DNA from: Bacteroidota bacterium
Lineage (GTDB): Bacteria > Bacteroidota > Bacteroidia > Cytophagales > Cyclobacteriaceae
NCBI GenBank assembly: GCA_013285945.1
Contig: JABDGP010000003.1
Location: 17,817 to 81,816 of the forward strand
Direction of reading: 5' to 3'
DNA: 64,000 bases
The notes below the pieces were generated by a model. That model saw only the letters and a list, made by a program, of their open reading frames with translations, ran no database searches and was not told where the DNA came from. How positions within the stretch are numbered: the stretch's first letter is position 1; the number at the start of each line of letters is the position of its first letter. Position numbers and translations under genes: made by a program. Positions 9,579 to 19,094 of the stretch are shown here, piece after piece.

Positions 9579-10925
9579 ATGAAAAAATCACTTTTAATCA
9601 CTTTAACATTAGGCTTGAGCTTTTGTTCATTGGCTCAAACAAAAGTCCTTACGTTTGAAGACGCCGTAAAAATTGCATTGCGAAACGGAGTCCTACTTAA
9701 CACGCAGAAGAACAATCTGGAGTTGAATGTGATGCAACGCAATTATAGCATTGCAGGATTAGGTCCTACATTAAATATTAATACTACAGCCCAACGGGTG
9801 TATGGAAACACATTTATTCAGCAAAAAGGCATTGTTATTAATGGTAAGGTCGACAACGTTGCCGGTTCATTAAACTCTAATATCAACTTATTCAATGGAT
9901 TTTCGCAGGTAAACAGAGTACGGCAAGCTGAAAGTGCGCTGGACGCTCAATCGTTTTATGTTAACAGAACATCGCAAGACATCATTAGCACAATCTCGTT
10001 GCAATATTTGCAGGTGCTTCTGGACATTGAATTGTTAAAAATCGCAAACGAAAATTGGGTAGCACTAAAGAAAACACTGGAACAAATAAAAGAACAAGTA
10101 GCCTTGGGCGCAAAATCACCGGTAGATGAATATAATCAGGACTCACAAGCGAAAGGCGGCGAGATACTTGCACTGCAGGCTCAAATCAATTTGCTCAACG
10201 ACAGAGCACTTCTCACACAAACCCTATTGATGGATCCGAATGAGGAATTTGATGTTGTTAAGCCAGACTGGGATGTAAATTCGGTGACTGCTGATAAAAT
10301 GGAACTGGAACCATTATTCGATACAGCGTTAAAAAATCGCGGCGACTATTTAAGAGCCAAGAAGAATGAAGAGTCTTCACGGTTTGGTATGAAGGCATTC
10401 AAGGCAACCATGTTGCCAACCTTAAGTATGTACAATACCATATATACCACCTATAACTACGTGTATCTGGATGTCAATAACAGCTTCGATCAGCAAGTCA
10501 AGAGTGATAACTTAAGAAAGTTTACCGGTTTTCAGCTCACAATTCCAATTTTAGGCGGAAACCAGAATCTTCAAAACAGGACTAATTACATTACACAAAA
10601 AATCACATACAACAACAATCAATTAGCGACCAAGAACGCAGAAATCCAGGTAAAAACAGACGTAATGAGGGCCTATCAAAATATGAAACTTTATGCTCAA
10701 TCGTATACACTTAATATTGATCAGGTAAAATCAGCTGAAAAGGCATTAGAACTGGAAACTGAGAGGTACACCTTAGGTGCCACCAGTTTTGTGGAATACG
10801 CAAACGCTAATCGGGTGCTTGTGCAAGCCCAAACCAGCAAGGCGCAGTCCGAATACCGCCTTTTGTTCCAAAAAGTATTGGTGGATTATGCTATTGGAAC
10901 GATAAAGCCTGAGGACTTCAAGTAG
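9579..10925 (+). CDS. TolC family outer-membrane efflux protein
   Basis: Signal peptide, TFEDAVKIALRNG, coiled-coil OMF pattern, AEKALELETERYTLGATSFVEYANANRVLVQAQ. Confidence 0.93.
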   Translation: MKKSLLITLTLGLSFCSLAQTKVLTFEDAVKIALRNGVLLNTQKNNLELNVMQRNYSIAGLGPTLNINTTAQRVYGNTFIQQKGIVINGKVDNVAGSLNSNINLFNGFSQVNRVRQAESALDAQSFYVNRTSQDIISTISLQYLQVLLDIELLKIANENWVALKKTLEQIKEQVALGAKSPVDEYNQDSQAKGGEILALQAQINLLNDRALLTQTLLMDPNEEFDVVKPDWDVNSVTADKMELEPLFDTALKNRGDYLRAKKNEESSRFGMKAFKATMLPTLSMYNTIYTTYNYVYLDVNNSFDQQVKSDNLRKFTGFQLTIPILGGNQNLQNRTNYITQKITYNNNQLATKNAEIQVKTDVMRAYQNMKLYAQSYTLNIDQVKSAEKALELETERYTLGATSFVEYANANRVLVQAQTSKAQSEYRLLFQKVLVDYAIGTIKPEDFK

Positions 10926-10954
10926 CCTGATTTTCAAAATTTTATTTACCTTTG

Positions 10955-10987
10955 CAGCCCCGCTGAAACCAGTCGGGCTGTTTTTAT
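10955..10987 (+). terminator. Hairpin plus T-tract between tolC-like gene and rpsA
   Basis: CAGCCCCGCTG-aaac-CAGTCGGGCTG followed by TTTTTATT. Confidence 0.55.
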
Positions 10988-11060
10988 TAACAAAACAGCA
11001 TGTTTAACAAAATTGTGGTAGTCTGCCCACTCTGCCGCATGTATCAATAGGGCAATTTGT

Positions 11061-13076
11061 ATGGCGAAAGTTCAAAAAGGCAGCGATGCCAAAATCGAAA
11101 AGAAAACAGAAGCACCCAAAAAGCCCCTTGCTATCAAAGGTGCTGAAGCCGATGTAGATGTAAAAACTGCAGAAGCGGAACTCGAACAAGATGAGTTGGC
11201 AGCCTTCAAAGCAGCCAAGAAAAGAGAAGAAGAAGAAGGCATCAGCCGGATGATCCGCGATGTAACGGCCCGCAAAGCCACAAACACCAGTGTATCTCTC
11301 GAAAATTTCGACTGGGAAGCTTTTGATAAAAAAGGATTCGGAGAAGGCTATTCTTCCAAAGACCGTCAGGAATTAGACAAACTTTACGGAGGCACTATCG
11401 CATCAGTAAATGAAAGTGAAGTAGTTCAGGGTTCGGTAGTTGGTATCAACGATCGCGATGTGATCCTGAACATCGGCTTTAAATCTGATGGTCTCGTGCC
11501 ATTAGCCGAATTCAAAGACATGCCCAACCTGAAAATTGGTGACATCGTTGACCTCTTCATTGAAGAGCGCGAAAACACCATGGGCCAATTGATCCTTTCC
11601 AGAAGGAAAGCCAAATTGGTGAAAGGATGGGAATATGTACAAACAGCTCTCGACAAAGACCAGATCATCGAAGGCTTTGTGAAACGCAGAACCAAAGGCG
11701 GGTTGATCGTGGATGTATTCGGTATTGAAGCATTCTTGCCAGGTTCACAAATTGATGTGAAACCAATCCGTGACTTTGATATTTATGTAAACAAGAATAT
11801 TGAAGTGAAAGTGGTGAAGATCAACTACACCAACGACAACGTAGTGGTATCGCATAAGGTATTGATTGAAAAAGATCTCGAACAACAAAAAGCAGCCATC
11901 CTTACCAACCTTGAAAAAGGACAAGTTCTTGAAGGTGTGATCAAAAACATGACCAACTTCGGAGTGTTCATTGACCTTGGTGGCGTAGATGGCTTATTGC
12001 ATATCACTGATATTTCGTGGGGCAGAATCAACCATCCTGAAGAATTATTGAAATTAGATCAGGTGGTGAAAGTTGTAGTGCTTGATTTCGACGAAGACAA
12101 GAGAAGAATTTCTTTAGGCATGAAGCAATTGACTTCACATCCTTGGGATTCACTCGCTGCCGACATCGCAGTTGGCTCGAAAGTAAAAGGCAGAATCGTA
12201 AATGTAGCCGATTATGGCGCGTTCCTCGAACTGCAACCAGGTGTAGAAGGCTTGATCCACGTTTCAGAAATGAGCTGGTCACAGCATTTGCGCAACCCAC
12301 AAGACTTCATTAAAGTGGGCGACGAACTGAATGCCGTTGTTTTAACTATCGATCGCGCTGAGCGCAAGATGAGTCTTGGTATTAAACAACTTACCGAAGA
12401 CCCCTGGACACGTCAGGATATATTGGCCAAGTATGCTGTTGGCACACGCCACAAAGGTATCGTTCGCAATCTTACCAACTTCGGTCTGTTCATCGAACTC
12501 GAAGAAGGTATTGACGGCCTGGTACACGTTTCTGACTTGAGCTGGACGAAAAAAATCAAGCATCCGTCAGAATTTACCAAAGTTGGCGATTCTATCGAAG
12601 TACAGGTATTGGAACTGGATGCTGTGAACCGCAGACTGGCGTTGAGCCATAAGCACCTCGAAGAAAACCCTTGGGATACTTTCGAGACGATCTTCACAGT
12701 AGGTTCAACTCAAAAAGGTACGATCATCAGCAAGAACGACAAAGGTGTTGTGATTGAGTTGCCTTATGGCATCGAAGGCTTCTGCTCGCTGAAGAACCTG
12801 GCGAAAGAAGACAACTCGAAAGCCGAAACTGGTGAATCGTATGACTTTAAAGTGCTTGAGTTTTCTAAAGAAGACAGACGCATTACGTTAAGCCTGAAGG
12901 CCATGTGGTCTGCCGAAGAAGAAAAGGTTGCACCTAAGAAAAAGGCAGCGCCTAGCAAAGGCAAGACTATCGATAAAATCAATCAGGAGTCAGAGAAATC
13001 TACCCTTGGTGATCTTGAGGCGTTAAGCGCATTGAAAGAGAAGATGAAATCCAAGCCTGCTGGCGAAGCGAATTAA
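11061..13076 (+). CDS. rpsA: 30S ribosomal protein S1
   Basis: Series of S1 RNA-binding repeats (VDGLLHITDISWGRINHPEE, VEGLIHVSEMSWSQHLRNPQ, IDGLVHVSDLSWTKKIKHPSE). Confidence 0.97.
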   Translation: MAKVQKGSDAKIEKKTEAPKKPLAIKGAEADVDVKTAEAELEQDELAAFKAAKKREEEEGISRMIRDVTARKATNTSVSLENFDWEAFDKKGFGEGYSSKDRQELDKLYGGTIASVNESEVVQGSVVGINDRDVILNIGFKSDGLVPLAEFKDMPNLKIGDIVDLFIEERENTMGQLILSRRKAKLVKGWEYVQTALDKDQIIEGFVKRRTKGGLIVDVFGIEAFLPGSQIDVKPIRDFDIYVNKNIEVKVVKINYTNDNVVVSHKVLIEKDLEQQKAAILTNLEKGQVLEGVIKNMTNFGVFIDLGGVDGLLHITDISWGRINHPEELLKLDQVVKVVVLDFDEDKRRISLGMKQLTSHPWDSLAADIAVGSKVKGRIVNVADYGAFLELQPGVEGLIHVSEMSWSQHLRNPQDFIKVGDELNAVVLTIDRAERKMSLGIKQLTEDPWTRQDILAKYAVGTRHKGIVRNLTNFGLFIELEEGIDGLVHVSDLSWTKKIKHPSEFTKVGDSIEVQVLELDAVNRRLALSHKHLEENPWDTFETIFTVGSTQKGTIISKNDKGVVIELPYGIEGFCSLKNLAKEDNSKAETGESYDFKVLEFSKEDRRITLSLKAMWSAEEEKVAPKKKAAPSKGKTIDKINQESEKSTLGDLEALSALKEKMKSKPAGEAN

Positions 13077-13097
13077 TCCAATGATTTTTTCTGAACG

Positions 13098-13128
13098 GAA
13101 AGTGGCTTTCGGGCCACTTTCTTTTTTT
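13098..13128 (+). terminator. Intrinsic terminator of rpsA
   Basis: AAAGTGGC-tttcgg-GCCACTTT followed by CTTTTTTT. Confidence 0.9.
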
Positions 13129-13158
13129 GAAAGAATCCGGTTTTGTTTTTTAGTTTTG
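13127..13158 (+). promoter_or_regulatory. Putative Bacteroidota promoter for tRNA-Cys
   Basis: TTG (13127-13129), N21, TAGTTTTG (13151-13158; TAnnTTTG), about 10 nt upstream of the mature tRNA start. Confidence 0.55.
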
Positions 13159-13168
13159 TGAATCAAAA

Positions 13169-13239
13169 GGTCTCGTGGCCGAGTGGCTAGGCTGAGCTCT
13201 GCAAAAGCTCCTACAGCGGTTCGAATCCGCTCGAGACCT
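13169..13239 (+). tRNA. tRNA-Cys (GCA)
   Basis: GGTCTCG...CGAGACC acceptor stem; anticodon arm GAGCT-CTGCAAA-AGCTC; T-arm AGCGG-TTCGAAT-CCGCT; CCA not encoded. Confidence 0.95.
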
Positions 13240-13626
13240 CTGAAAACCCGTTACATTTTGTGACGGGTTTTTGTTTTTAATGGAGCTTTTGCAGAGCTAA
13301 AATGCTCTGCCTTAAAATTGTTCTCCCACAGCGGTTCGAATCCGCTCGAGACCTCTGAAAACCCGTTACATTTTGTGTGGCGGGTTTCTGTTTTTAGTGG
13401 CGCTTTTGCAGAGCCAAAATGCTCTGCCTTAAAATTGTTCTCCTACAGTGGTTCGAATCCGCTCGAGACCTCTGAAAACCCGTTACATTTTGTGTGACGG
13501 GTTTCTGTTTTTAGTGGCGCTTTTGCAGAGCCAAAATGCTCTGCCTTAAAAACTGCTCTCCTACAGCCGTTCGAATCCGCTCGAGTCCTCTGAAAACCCG
13601 TTACATTTTGTGCGCCGGTTTTTTGT
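13208..13626 (+). repeat. Tandem array, four units including the tRNA itself, of the tRNA-Cys 3' part plus terminator-like hairpin
   Basis: CTCCYACAGYSGTTCGAATCCGCTCGAGWCCTCTGAAAACCCGTTACATTTTGTG recurs with its CAG at 13214, 13329, 13446 and 13564 (spacing 115, 117, 118). Confidence 0.95.
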
Positions 13627-13829
13627 ATTATGAGCCCAATCAAATGTGTTGCTTCATTTTCAGGTACTTCATTCTATCCTTTCTCATTCTAAGCCCTCAT
13701 TTAATAAATGGATGATTAGGTTTAATAAACCTCTCGAATTCTAAGCTAGTAAAAGCTTTACTTGATCTCAACTCTTACTGATCGTGAAAGCGCGAGGCAG
13801 AGAATCCAAGTGAAAAAAAATCTAATTTT

Positions 13830-16800
13830 ATGAGACGCCACCAATTACACCTGTTAGTTATTACTCATTGCCTGATTTTGACCTTTCCGAGATTTGCCAA
13901 TGCGCAACAGGTCTCCCAAACTCCTCCGCCCGGATGGGAGAAAATTGTTAAGCAGAAAGCGGACGCTTTGGATCATAATTTTCCGCTTGATAAAAGGGCA
14001 CATAGATTGCAAAATGCTGCTGAACACAAACCTCTTTTGCAGTCGGCTCTGAAAAATAAGGTAAATCAATCAAAACAGGCTCGGGTAATTGGATCGAATT
14101 ACCAGTGGGAAAAACTACATACGGAATCAGAAGGAGGCTTTACCAATGACATTGTATCAGTGAACAATGTACTTTTTATGAGTCATTATGATGAATTGTT
14201 TAAGTCAAGCGATGGAGGATACACTTGGAACTTTGTTTTGAAAGCTCCTTCAGATGTTTATGGCAACGCAAATTTTAATTCGGATGATGTCAAAATTTTT
14301 ACTTCTGGTACTAACATACTCTTTGGCGATCATTTATCTAAAGACAATGGAGATACATGGCAGGTAGTTATGCTTGGTACTAATCCAAGACCTTCCTTTT
14401 ATGTTCCATTGAGTCATGGCCTTCTTGGAAGCGATATATATACTGGCACTTATTACCACGGAATATATAAGTCTACTGATTTAGGTAATTCCTATGCCAC
14501 TTTAAACAATGGCCTTTTTTTTGATGGTTCATTTTATTCAGGTATTGAATCCATTCAGTTTTATAATAATCAACCCGTTATCAGTGTAAACGGTAATGGA
14601 TTAGGTGGTGGAGGAATTTGGAAATTCGACGGGTCTTCATGGATTAAATGTGTCGGTAATGGTCTCCCCATGGGAAGCTGGAATGGAGGGACTACGAATT
14701 TTTATTACATCACCAATATTGGCTTTTTAAATTCTGCTTGGTACGCAAGTACAAACAATGGGGTCTATGTTAGTAATGATCAAGGAACGAACTGGACCAA
14801 ACTAAACCTACCGGATGTATTCACTGCTCCTTGGCCCCCAGTTTATTATAAGGTCAATATTGTAAATGGTAAGATTTACGCTGCTTATTATAATGATTTG
14901 TACATCAGTGTTGATGGAGGTGTAACATGGATTCACCGTCAACTGCCTTATAACGCAGATATCAAAAGAGTTACCGAAAGCGGTAATGACATTGTAGCGG
15001 CTACTTCCAATGGGGTATACCGATCAGCAGATTCGGGAATATCCTGGCAGCCAAGCAACAAGGGTTTTGAACGAAGGTATTATAACGCATTTAACACATT
15101 TAAAGATTATGGAAACAATTCCTTTGCATCCTCAAATCCCGGAGGAGTAATCTCTTCAACGGACAAAGGAAGTACTTGGGTTCCATTTAATAATGGCCTT
15201 AATACATTAAATAGTACTATTGGGCTTTACTCCTCGAATTCTGATTTATATGTGAACGATGCAGGTGTCTACAAAGCCGACTTATCCAATAATGCTTGGT
15301 CTCCAATCGGTCAGAATTTTCCTGTAACATACATTACTGATATGAAAACAACGTCTGCTGGGACGTATGTCCTGGGCAGTAGTTTATTTTTTTCAGCCAA
15401 CGGATCAACCTGGACAAATATTTTTCAAGGCGTTAAGGACAGTAACGGTGATTTGCTTCCTGACGGAGAAGTAAGCGCAATTTTAATTGACCAATGTGTG
15501 TTTTATTTAGGCACTTATGATTATGGCTTCTATCGCTCTACAGATAATGGAGCTAGTTGGCAAACATTGAATTTTAATGGCGGTGGAATTTATCAGATTG
15601 AAAAGATAGCAAGTACATTTTATCTAATCAGCGATGCAGGCTTATACAAATCATCAGACAATGGAAATACTTGGACGTTAATTGATTTCTCCAGCTACAA
15701 TACATCAACTTCAATATGTTACCCTTCATCAATTATCAATGATAATGGGAGAGTAATTTTGGGCCTAAGCCTTGTTTATAGCTATAATCAATTTGAAAAG
15801 GCTTTCATCCTTGTTTCTGATGACGGCGTCACCTGGGACCAATACGGATCTGATTTAAGCAGTGAATATGGCTCTGCCTACCAGTTAATTGGTAACTATA
15901 TATACTTAGGTTCTTTGCATGGCCTTTGGAGAATTCCTTTTTCATTGCCTGATCCAATTCCATTCTCCACTAATATCACATATAGAAGTTTCACCGTCAA
16001 TTGGAATTATTCATCAAACAAGGCCAATGACGCTGTCCAATTATTCATTTCAGAAACGAGTGATTTCAGCAAATTTGTCGAATACGATGTAGTGGAATCG
16101 GGCAAATCATTTACGGTATACGGACTCAAGCCCAGTTCGACCTACTATTGGAAAATATCTTCGCCTGCTGGCAACTCACAGGTCATGAGTATAACCACAA
16201 CACTCAATCCAAAACCAGACAACACGCAATTGTGGGGTGTAACAGCAATTGGATCTTCAAGCGGTGATGGCACTAATATTTTTAGTATAGATGCAGATGG
16301 TTCTGATTTTAGGGAAATTTATAGTAATCTTTTTACTTATGGTTTCGGAATAATTCAGGCAAGCGACGGCTATGTTTATTCGATTGGAGTTACTGATACA
16401 CAGGGAGCTGGAGGTATTGCTGAATTAGCAGCTATTTATAAGACTAAGCCAGACGGTTCTGGGGCTGTGCTGTTTTACTCTGACCCATCTTTTAATCCCA
16501 ATAATGTTGGAATTATGGAGGCATCAGATGGAAATTTTTATGGCACCAATGGGTTTGGTATTTATAAGATTACCAAGTCAGGCATTTTTCAGCAAATATT
16601 TAGTTTGCCAGCACGTGCACTTAGCCAGACTCTTACAGAGGGCAATGATGGATATTTATATGGGGTCTGTGGCTCAACCGTTTATAAAATTGACAAAAAT
16701 GGAAATGGATATAGTGTGCTTTATACCTTTTCAATAGGAAATGGTACTACTGGAACTTTTGTAAAAGATTTAAACGGTGATCTTTATGGCAAATATTATT

Positions 16801-18938
16801 TTGCGACTGATAATAAAGCAAGGATCATTAAAATATCGAACGGCACAACGGTCAGTGTAATAGCTACGTTGCCAACGCTGAACGATGGGAGCAGAGCATT
16901 AACGATTGGCTCGGATGGGTATTTATACAGCACCGTGGCTGAAGGCCTTAGTAGTTTTATAAGGATGGGAGCAATTATTAAAATGGCCAAAGATGGAAGT
17001 AATTATCAAAGCCTTTATACCTTTCCCTACATCGGAGGATCAATTCCATATCCGAATGGGAAAGACCCCGAAGCCTCACTACTTGAGTACAAGGGCAAAC
17101 TGTACGGTACTTGCTATTCAAACGGTTCTACCACAAATGACGATGGCACTATTTTCTCAATCAACATGGATGGCACGGGATTCATAAAGCTTTATGATTT
17201 CCCTGATAACACTCCAAATAGTCCACGTCAACAACAACTTATTATTGTAGACCCTAACGCTGTAAAAGCATCGATTACTCTTACTGCCGGCAGCGCTATC
17301 GCTAAAAGAAATACAGAGGTACTCGTTCCTGTTTCAGTGCAGCATTTCCAAAACATCGTCTCTTCTCAATTCGAAGTAAGTTGGGATCCGGCCGTAGTCA
17401 CTTTTGCCGATGTAGAAAATTTTGGATTGAACGGCATGGATCAATCTGCTTTTGGCATCACTCAAGTTTCTTCGGGCAAATTAATAGTGTCGTGGGTGGA
17501 GCCCAATTTGGTTCCTCAATCCAAAGCCGATGGAAGTTCACTTTTCAGTATTCGTTTCAAACTTACAGGTAATTATGGAGCCACCACGCCCATCACCATT
17601 CGCAATGTAGAGTTGGGCGAGCCTGGCGTTCCCACCTATCGGCCAGTTGCTAATGTAATTACCCAGGCCGGAACTGTAACTATCGACCCTGCCGTAACAA
17701 TAAGCGGCAATGTTTTATATAGTAATAATGAGGGCATCCAAAATGCGCAACTTAACTTGAGTGGCTCTTCAACATCAAGTACTACTAGCAATGCGACAGG
17801 CCAGTACACTTTTACAGTAGCGCCTGACACGTTAACTGACACGTACACGATCACTCCTTCCAAAACCAACGATCCCAATCCGTTGAATGGTATTGATGTA
17901 CAAGACATCGCGCTGATTAGAAGACAGATATTGCAAACACAACCGTTCACCAGCCCATATCAATGGATTGCAGCTGATGTAAACCAAAACAAAACGGTAA
18001 CTACACTTGATATTGTCTTCATTCAGGCATTAATACTGGGCATGCAAAGTGACTTTCCCAATGGCGTCCAATGGACATTCCTCCCTAATGATTTTATTTT
18101 AGATCCTAATGATCATTTTACCTATCCGCAAGACAAAACATTGACACTAAACGATCTGGAGTTTTCTCCCTCCGTTGATTTCATCGGCATAAAACTGGGT
18201 GACGCAAATAACAGCCGCGACAACAGTCAGTCGGGAAGAATAGCATCTGGTGATGAATTAATTTTTGATATCCGCCAGGAAGTACTGGTTGGTGATGCCG
18301 CCCAAAAATTAATAGAAATACCCATTCGAGTAAAGAACTTCAACTCTATCTCGGGGTACCAATTCACATTGACATGGGATAATCAAAAACTGGAATATGT
18401 AAGTGTTACGAATAAAAATACCGTCTCTTCGTTTGGCGATAATAAGATAGCTAATGGAAAGCTGACCGTCCTGTGGGATGACCTGTTGGGAAAATCGACA
18501 AGTTTAAATGATAAAGAAGAGCTTTTTGATGTGCGCTTCAAATCCACTACAGGCAATTATAAAGATGTCAATATCAATGGCGCTGTAACTGAAGTCAAAG
18601 TCTACGATACAGAACTAAATTCTAAGCCCTATATCGTGACTTGGAGCGAACTGGATAAAATAGATTACTCGAGGTTAACAAGCATCTACCCCAATCCATT
18701 TGAGGAAAAGGTCTTTATCGAGCTTTACTCGGAAACAGCTGAAGAAGTACTAATAAACATAACAGACATTATGGGAAAGAATATTCGACAAATGAAGTGG
18801 GAAGTAACCTCAGGCAAAAACACCCTTCAATGGGATGGTCAGGATATGGGCGGAGCAAGGCAGGCACCAGGCATATACATCTTTACTATTCAAAGGAGCC
18901 AGGACATTGTAAATGCTAAGGTTATCATGGTGAAGTAG
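13830..18938 (+). CDS. Large secreted T9SS cargo: BNR/sortilin-like propeller, GloVer-type repeats, cohesin-like, dockerin-like, cohesin-like, T9SS type A sorting domain
   Basis: Repeated SxDGGxTW motifs; cohesin-like VLVPVSVQHFQNIVSSQFEVSWDPAVVTF and IEIPIRVKNFNSISGYQFTLTWDNQKLEYV; dockerin-like NGIDVQDIALIRRQILQ...AADVNQNKTVTTLDIVFIQALILG; C-term SIYPNPFEEKVFIEL...GIYIFTIQ. Confidence 0.9.
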   Translation: MRRHQLHLLVITHCLILTFPRFANAQQVSQTPPPGWEKIVKQKADALDHNFPLDKRAHRLQNAAEHKPLLQSALKNKVNQSKQARVIGSNYQWEKLHTESEGGFTNDIVSVNNVLFMSHYDELFKSSDGGYTWNFVLKAPSDVYGNANFNSDDVKIFTSGTNILFGDHLSKDNGDTWQVVMLGTNPRPSFYVPLSHGLLGSDIYTGTYYHGIYKSTDLGNSYATLNNGLFFDGSFYSGIESIQFYNNQPVISVNGNGLGGGGIWKFDGSSWIKCVGNGLPMGSWNGGTTNFYYITNIGFLNSAWYASTNNGVYVSNDQGTNWTKLNLPDVFTAPWPPVYYKVNIVNGKIYAAYYNDLYISVDGGVTWIHRQLPYNADIKRVTESGNDIVAATSNGVYRSADSGISWQPSNKGFERRYYNAFNTFKDYGNNSFASSNPGGVISSTDKGSTWVPFNNGLNTLNSTIGLYSSNSDLYVNDAGVYKADLSNNAWSPIGQNFPVTYITDMKTTSAGTYVLGSSLFFSANGSTWTNIFQGVKDSNGDLLPDGEVSAILIDQCVFYLGTYDYGFYRSTDNGASWQTLNFNGGGIYQIEKIASTFYLISDAGLYKSSDNGNTWTLIDFSSYNTSTSICYPSSIINDNGRVILGLSLVYSYNQFEKAFILVSDDGVTWDQYGSDLSSEYGSAYQLIGNYIYLGSLHGLWRIPFSLPDPIPFSTNITYRSFTVNWNYSSNKANDAVQLFISETSDFSKFVEYDVVESGKSFTVYGLKPSSTYYWKISSPAGNSQVMSITTTLNPKPDNTQLWGVTAIGSSSGDGTNIFSIDADGSDFREIYSNLFTYGFGIIQASDGYVYSIGVTDTQGAGGIAELAAIYKTKPDGSGAVLFYSDPSFNPNNVGIMEASDGNFYGTNGFGIYKITKSGIFQQIFSLPARALSQTLTEGNDGYLYGVCGSTVYKIDKNGNGYSVLYTFSIGNGTTGTFVKDLNGDLYGKYYFATDNKARIIKISNGTTVSVIATLPTLNDGSRALTIGSDGYLYSTVAEGLSSFIRMGAIIKMAKDGSNYQSLYTFPYIGGSIPYPNGKDPEASLLEYKGKLYGTCYSNGSTTNDDGTIFSINMDGTGFIKLYDFPDNTPNSPRQQQLIIVDPNAVKASITLTAGSAIAKRNTEVLVPVSVQHFQNIVSSQFEVSWDPAVVTFADVENFGLNGMDQSAFGITQVSSGKLIVSWVEPNLVPQSKADGSSLFSIRFKLTGNYGATTPITIRNVELGEPGVPTYRPVANVITQAGTVTIDPAVTISGNVLYSNNEGIQNAQLNLSGSSTSSTTSNATGQYTFTVAPDTLTDTYTITPSKTNDPNPLNGIDVQDIALIRRQILQTQPFTSPYQWIAADVNQNKTVTTLDIVFIQALILGMQSDFPNGVQWTFLPNDFILDPNDHFTYPQDKTLTLNDLEFSPSVDFIGIKLGDANNSRDNSQSGRIASGDELIFDIRQEVLVGDAAQKLIEIPIRVKNFNSISGYQFTLTWDNQKLEYVSVTNKNTVSSFGDNKIANGKLTVLWDDLLGKSTSLNDKEELFDVRFKSTTGNYKDVNINGAVTEVKVYDTELNSKPYIVTWSELDKIDYSRLTSIYPNPFEEKVFIELYSETAEEVLINITDIMGKNIRQMKWEVTSGKNTLQWDGQDMGGARQAPGIYIFTIQRSQDIVNAKVIMVK

Positions 18939-18959
18939 ACAGTAACCAAGAAATAACAC

Positions 18960-18996
18960 CAACCCGTTTGCGCAACTGTGCAGCGGGTTTTTTTAT
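18960..18996 (+). terminator. Intrinsic terminator
   Basis: AACCCG...CGGGTT followed by a T-tract, 20 bp after the 1702-aa CDS. Confidence 0.75.
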
Positions 18997-19094
18997 GAAG
19001 ATTCCTTCCAATTGACTCGCTACCTAACATTCCGGCAGATCGAATTATATTTGCCTTCGGTTAACTCACCGCCAAATTTGAATCTTAGCGTATC

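Noticed and set aside
11072-12982. Several minus-strand ORFs antisense to rpsA
   Set aside because: Long shadow ORFs in a highly expressed, codon-biased gene; no independent support.
13208-13626. Possible CRISPR-like array
   Set aside because: The units are near-identical over their full ~117 bp, with no variable spacers, and the repeat contains the tRNA-Cys 3' end and a terminator-like hairpin.
13443-13643. 66-aa minus-strand ORF
   Set aside because: Lies wholly within the tRNA-derived tandem repeats; its sequence is an artefact of the repeat.
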